This document shows, in pieces, positions 49,467-52,860 of a stretch of 52,860 bases of DNA. Location of the stretch: positions 1 through 52,860 of the forward strand of contig JAYMTF010000112.1 of NCBI GenBank assembly GCA_036897485.1. The letters are read 5' to 3'. Below the pieces are notes generated by a model, which was not told the DNA's origin, searched no databases, and saw only the letters and a list, made by a program, of their open reading frames with translations. The stretch comes from Pelargonium nanum (lineage: Eukaryota; Streptophyta; Magnoliopsida; Geraniales; Geraniaceae). The translations under genes were made by a program, and so were the position numbers. Numbering within the stretch: the stretch's first letter is position 1; each line of letters opens with the position of its first letter.

Positions 49467-49871
49467 TTTTTTATCGTTCTCTATTGTTTCTTATTCTGGT
49501 TACTGGTTTGCTAATTGTTCTACTGGCTGCTTGTTTCTTTTCTGTGAGTCCTAGTCTATTCAATGTTCTTGTTACTCGTGTTCTTCAATTCTAAGGCTAG
49601 CTAGGAAAGATTACCACTCAAATTCTTTCAGTAGCCGGTATAGTTGTAACGGTTGTTGGTTCGCATTAATCCTCTGTTCTCTTCAATCCATTCGCGTGCC
49701 AAGGTAAGTATTTACTCTTTTTGAATTCAAGGGTTCGACTGACACTAATTATGGACAAGCAAGACAAGCCCTCCTCTTCCCTCCTCCTCAGTTTCTTCGG
49801 CCAAGACTAGACATTCCTCTGAACTGAGTTCAATCTAAAGCCAAACTGCAACCTCCCTCTTCACTTTGTTC

Positions 49872-49906
49872 AGAGCTCTTACGAACCTTCAGAGCTATAA
49901 CTAACC
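49872..49906 (+). repeat. AGAGCTCTTACTAACC family, two adjacent copies
   Basis: Two near-copies of the 16-mer separated by three bases, showing that the family expands locally. Confidence 0.6.
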
Positions 49907-50130
49907 TAACCGCTCTGCCTTGCTCTTGTTCCTGTTCTTAAGAATCTTTCATTTCTTTCTTTCTTAGGTTTCATTTTCGGGGCAAAAACCGTTTTATCTA
50001 GCGCTTTTGAGTTTCAGTAAGAGTTCTAATGTCCTGATGCCTTTTCTCTTAGATTAAGGGAAGAAAGTACTCATTTTGATCCAAAGTGAGTATTAAAGAC
50101 ATTCCTAGGATACTGATAGAGAGTCCAGGT

Positions 50131-50265
50131 AAGAAGGGTATTATAGCTCTGAATAAGATATAGATTCAGTTACAGAGTATGGCTCAGAAGAAGGGTATAT
50201 GTCCCTGTAAGAAGAGAAGTATAGCTAAGAAGAAAGGTATGAAGGTCCATAAGAAGTAGATGGAT
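50131..50265 (+). repeat. In-phase degenerate tandem array of AAGAAG units
   Basis: AAGAAG units start at 50131, 50188, 50209, 50227 and 50251. The spacings (57, 21, 18 and 24) are all multiples of three. One frame reads KKGIIALNKI, a stop, then IQLQSMAQKKGI and RSIAKKKGMKVHKK before a second stop. The periodicity in threes suggests an array that once evolved under a reading frame. Confidence 0.5.
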
Positions 50266-51017
50266 ATGTAGGTATGGATGTACTATACTGAGACTATCCT
50301 GCCTTACCCTTCTTCGGATGCCTACAGTCGGGTACACTAACTTACCTATTATCTACAAGGTTTCTATCCTTTCTATAGTAATAACAAAGAACAAAAGGAA
50401 TCTACCTTAATACTAATAGAACTTATAAGGAAAGAGTAGAGAAAATCTATGTAGTGTAGGTAAAGGCTTGTCTGTTCTCTTGTCTCCAGTACCCGCAAAG
50501 TAGGAATTAAGAACAAGGCAAGAGCTTGTCTGTTGTTCTAGGTTTCCGGATTCTAGATAGATGCTAGGGAATAAAAGAATTGATTACTTTAGCAAGGAGT
50601 TTCCGGTAAAAGATAATATAGAATTGAAGGGAAGCTTGGTATAACCAATTTGGACTAAAGGAATCTCGTACAAAGTCTTAGTATTAGGCTAACTCTAGGG
50701 AGTGTAAGTAAAAAAACTCCTAACAAATCATCTGCAAGAATCCAATTAATTAATGAATCTAGGAAGGGATCAAAGAAAAAAAGGAGTAGGTTTTGTGTTC
50801 CTTTGTTTCATTTCAATTTCAGGTAGTGAAAGAGATGTTACGGAATAGGAGATGTCAACCCAAAGAAATGTCTTTCCGGTAAAAGGCAAGTATAGAATAT
50901 AGAACTTAATTAAGGGAGATAGTTTGGTTTCCTCTCAACTTAGTAGTGTTAACAAGGGGCAGATTCCTGTTTTCAAGAGCTTTTCCTTAGAGTCAGAGTC
51001 TAGGCGACAAAGTCGGA

Positions 51018-51242
51018 ATGTCAAAAGTCCTAGCTGTTTGGGGGGTTCTAAGAATTGTAAAAGGGTTTCGATTAAGCCTATTTAGTGGGCTCTTTACTTA
51101 TTGTCAAGGTCAAATAGGAAAGGGTTTAGCTAAGAGTAAGAGTTTAGCTACAAAGACTCATAGGACAGGTATAGCTCTTAAGAAAGGTATACAGATACGG
51201 AAACAAGGTATGATGAATAAAGGGAGCAGGTCTAGTAAATAA
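51018..51242 (+). CDS. Possible small basic protein, 74 aa, within repeat block C
   Basis: ATG-initiated frame. The N-terminal third is mixed and partly hydrophobic (MSKVLAVWGVLRIVKG...), and the rest is strongly basic with KSKSLATKTHRTGIALKKGI and a QGMMNKGSRSSK end. The C-terminal part GIALKKG...MMNK resembles the translated block B segment near 15085-15145 (GIAAKKS...MMNK) with a one-codon length difference. It is therefore probably one more repeat-family member. Whether it is expressed is unknown; the length alone is compatible with chance. Confidence 0.25.
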   Translation: MSKVLAVWGVLRIVKGFRLSLFSGLFTYCQGQIGKGLAKSKSLATKTHRTGIALKKGIQIRKQGMMNKGSRSSK

Positions 51243-51300
51243 ATTGGTAAAAAGGGCATTCCTCTTCTCTTCGTTCAGAGCCAACCCAAGATAAACCTTG

Positions 51301-52860
51301 CCTCAGTTAGTTCAGAGCTCTTACTGCCTTTCCTCTGCTTGAGATAGAATTCAATGGGTTTTTTACAAGCAAGAGAAATCCTGCCTTAGCGAGTTTAAAG
51401 TAATGCTGGGAATTTACGGGTCCGTTAGAGGCTCTTTGACAAATCAGTTTCTCTGGATAGGGTCCTTTCAGTAATTAGTAAGAAAAGGGTTCTTGATAAG
51501 GCAAGTGTAAGCTTGACTAGATTCGAGTTCTCCCTTATAGGTGATACGCAGGGCTAACTACTTTAACCCAGGAGAGAGTCAACTTTTCTAGTCCCAAACT
51601 TAAATATCTTAAAAGCAAATAAAGAAAAACACACGAAATATTGACTTAAAGGGCTTCGGCCACATTACGGGGTACACTAAATAGCATACGTAAATGAGCA
51701 TACAACTTGTTTTGGTGTTGTTCTAATGAATATGTATTCCCTTTTCCTTTAGCATTTCCGTCAAAGTATTTACTAATGTTATAAAGGGATTCTTAATGGG
51801 AGTTTTCCTTTCCACCTTAATAGCTTTTGTAAGTAACAGTTTCGTTTACTAAGATTACGGGGTGTATTTACACATATATAAAAGTAGTTGTAAATAGGGA
51901 CATAAACTGAAAGGGTGTTACTAAGCAGTATAGTTTGACTCTTTTATAACCTAGGAATAGATAGTTAGAAAGCTTTTATATACAAAGAAGTTAAATAGGT
52001 GCTTTTCCCAAACTCTAGATAATAAGCTTCTTCCTATACAATCTTAACGGATTCCCTTATCAAATTAACTTATCCTTAAAGTACTCAAAGAAAGGAGTTC
52101 TTTCGGTAAGGGATTCTAGAGACTGAGGAGTTCCTGGTTCTATAACAGCTTTTAAAAAGGAATTGTCAAACCTATGCATACTCCCAACTCCAAACGAGTG
52201 CCTTAGAACTGAGGCAAGCTTTAGATTGGAAGGCAAATGCAGTCAAGTTTTATTCATTTTACATATATAGCCGCCTTAAAAATTGCAAAAAGAGAACCCT
52301 GCTCTACTAATAAATTCAGTTTTATTCTTTTTGCTATATAGTGGACTAAAAAATTCTGGGATGAGCTAACAAAACCGGCTTTAATGTTTTCTCATATATA
52401 TGACTCTTACTTTTTATGGAATTTTAGACCGCTCTTATAAAGAAAACAGGTCTTATTACTTTTACCGTAGGTGAAAATAGAACATGCAAAAAGTGGGCTT
52501 TCCCTTGGAGAAGAGTCCATTTATACCCTAATTTTTGAGAAAAAAGTAGGATTCATATAGCTATAAAACTTATCGAACTGCATTTACCTTGGAGAGCGGC
52601 TTGAAAGAAACCAAGAATTCTTATTTTACATAGCTGTGAAAGCTCATCAATTTCTTTGTTTTATAGCAAGAGTAGGACCTTGTAGAGTTTAAGTAAATGG
52701 AAGTCATTTATGGAAAGGCTAGATTTACTGTAGTAAAAAGAAGAGGAATCATACATGAGATTTTTAGCACTGTTGAGTAAAGCCCCCTTTAGGAATGAGA
52801 ATCACTTATATAGTTTTGTATTCATTTATCAGTGAATTAGGGAAGCTTTAGCTTGTTGAT
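51301..52860. other. Non-coding stretch to window end
   Basis: Texture returns to AT-rich background after ~51.5 kb. No gene, tRNA or conspicuous repeat was recognised. Confidence 0.55.

Larger units (their letters stand above)
48914..51300. repeat. Degenerate repeat block C, locally richer in G and C
   Basis: The first part (to ~50030) is pyrimidine-rich on the plus strand and contains several copies of AGAGCTCTTACTAACC. The second part (50100-51250) is purine-rich and shares landmarks with block B: TTACAGAGT, a segment ending AACAAAGAACA, and GGAATYTCGTACAAAGTCTT. The order of these three landmarks is the same in both blocks, but the last two are ~1 kb apart in B and ~270 bp apart in C, implying a large insertion or deletion. 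No transposase or reverse transcriptase was recognised. Confidence 0.5.

Noticed and set aside
1..52860. CRISPR array, bacterial operons or phage genes
   Set aside because: No regularly spaced repeats, no ribosome-binding-site-led gene runs; the gene content is organellar.

Overview
The window looks like a gene-poor stretch of a seed-plant (probably angiosperm) mitochondrial genome. Three signals support this: an intact native-type mitochondrial tRNA-Tyr(GUA) gene (6421-6503, minus), an intact plastid-type tRNA-Trp(CCA) gene (22611-22684, plus), and a 381-codon ORF (5211-6356, minus) whose first ~22 codons closely match the start of plant mitochondrial nad3. No ribosomal RNA, no complete respiratory-chain gene and no ribosomal-protein gene was recognised. 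By eye the background is AT-rich (single lines near 35% GC), below the ~43-46% usual for angiosperm mitochondria, so this is probably an expanded, decayed intergenic landscape. A nuclear copy of mitochondrial DNA cannot be excluded from sequence alone.

Layout. 1-5210 is non-coding with one tRNA-like relic near 1.8 kb. 5.2-6.5 kb is the main unit: trnY followed 64 nt downstream, on the same strand, by orf381. orf381 is a chimera of a nad3 start, further predicted membrane segments, an acidic/serine-rich linker and a hydrophilic C-terminal domain. This is the architecture of cytoplasmic-male-sterility (CMS)-type mitochondrial ORFs. 6.5-14.3 kb is a gene desert with a trnM-like relic (8.6 kb), a 14-bp inverted repeat (10.35 kb) and a promoter-like motif. 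14.3-16 kb and 48.9-51.3 kb have a different texture and share a family of degenerate Lys/Gly-codon-rich repeats, with a smaller related segment at 18.2 kb. 20.7 kb holds a trnK-like relic next to an A-rich, lysine-codon-rich block. 22.6 kb is trnW. 28.4 kb carries a diverged duplicate of the 1.8 kb relic. 28.5-42.6 kb and 42.7-48.3 kb are deserts separated by a trnF-like relic. 48.3-48.9 kb carries an unrecognised 180-codon ORF in locally GC-richer DNA.

How it may work together: trnY and orf381 are probably cotranscribed, with 3' processing of the tRNA setting the 5' end of the orf381 message. trnW looks functional alone. Several matches to the plant mitochondrial promoter core (CRTAAGAGA type) lie in regions with no gene and may be fortuitous or drive non-coding transcripts. 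All homology statements rest on recognition from memory, not on searches.
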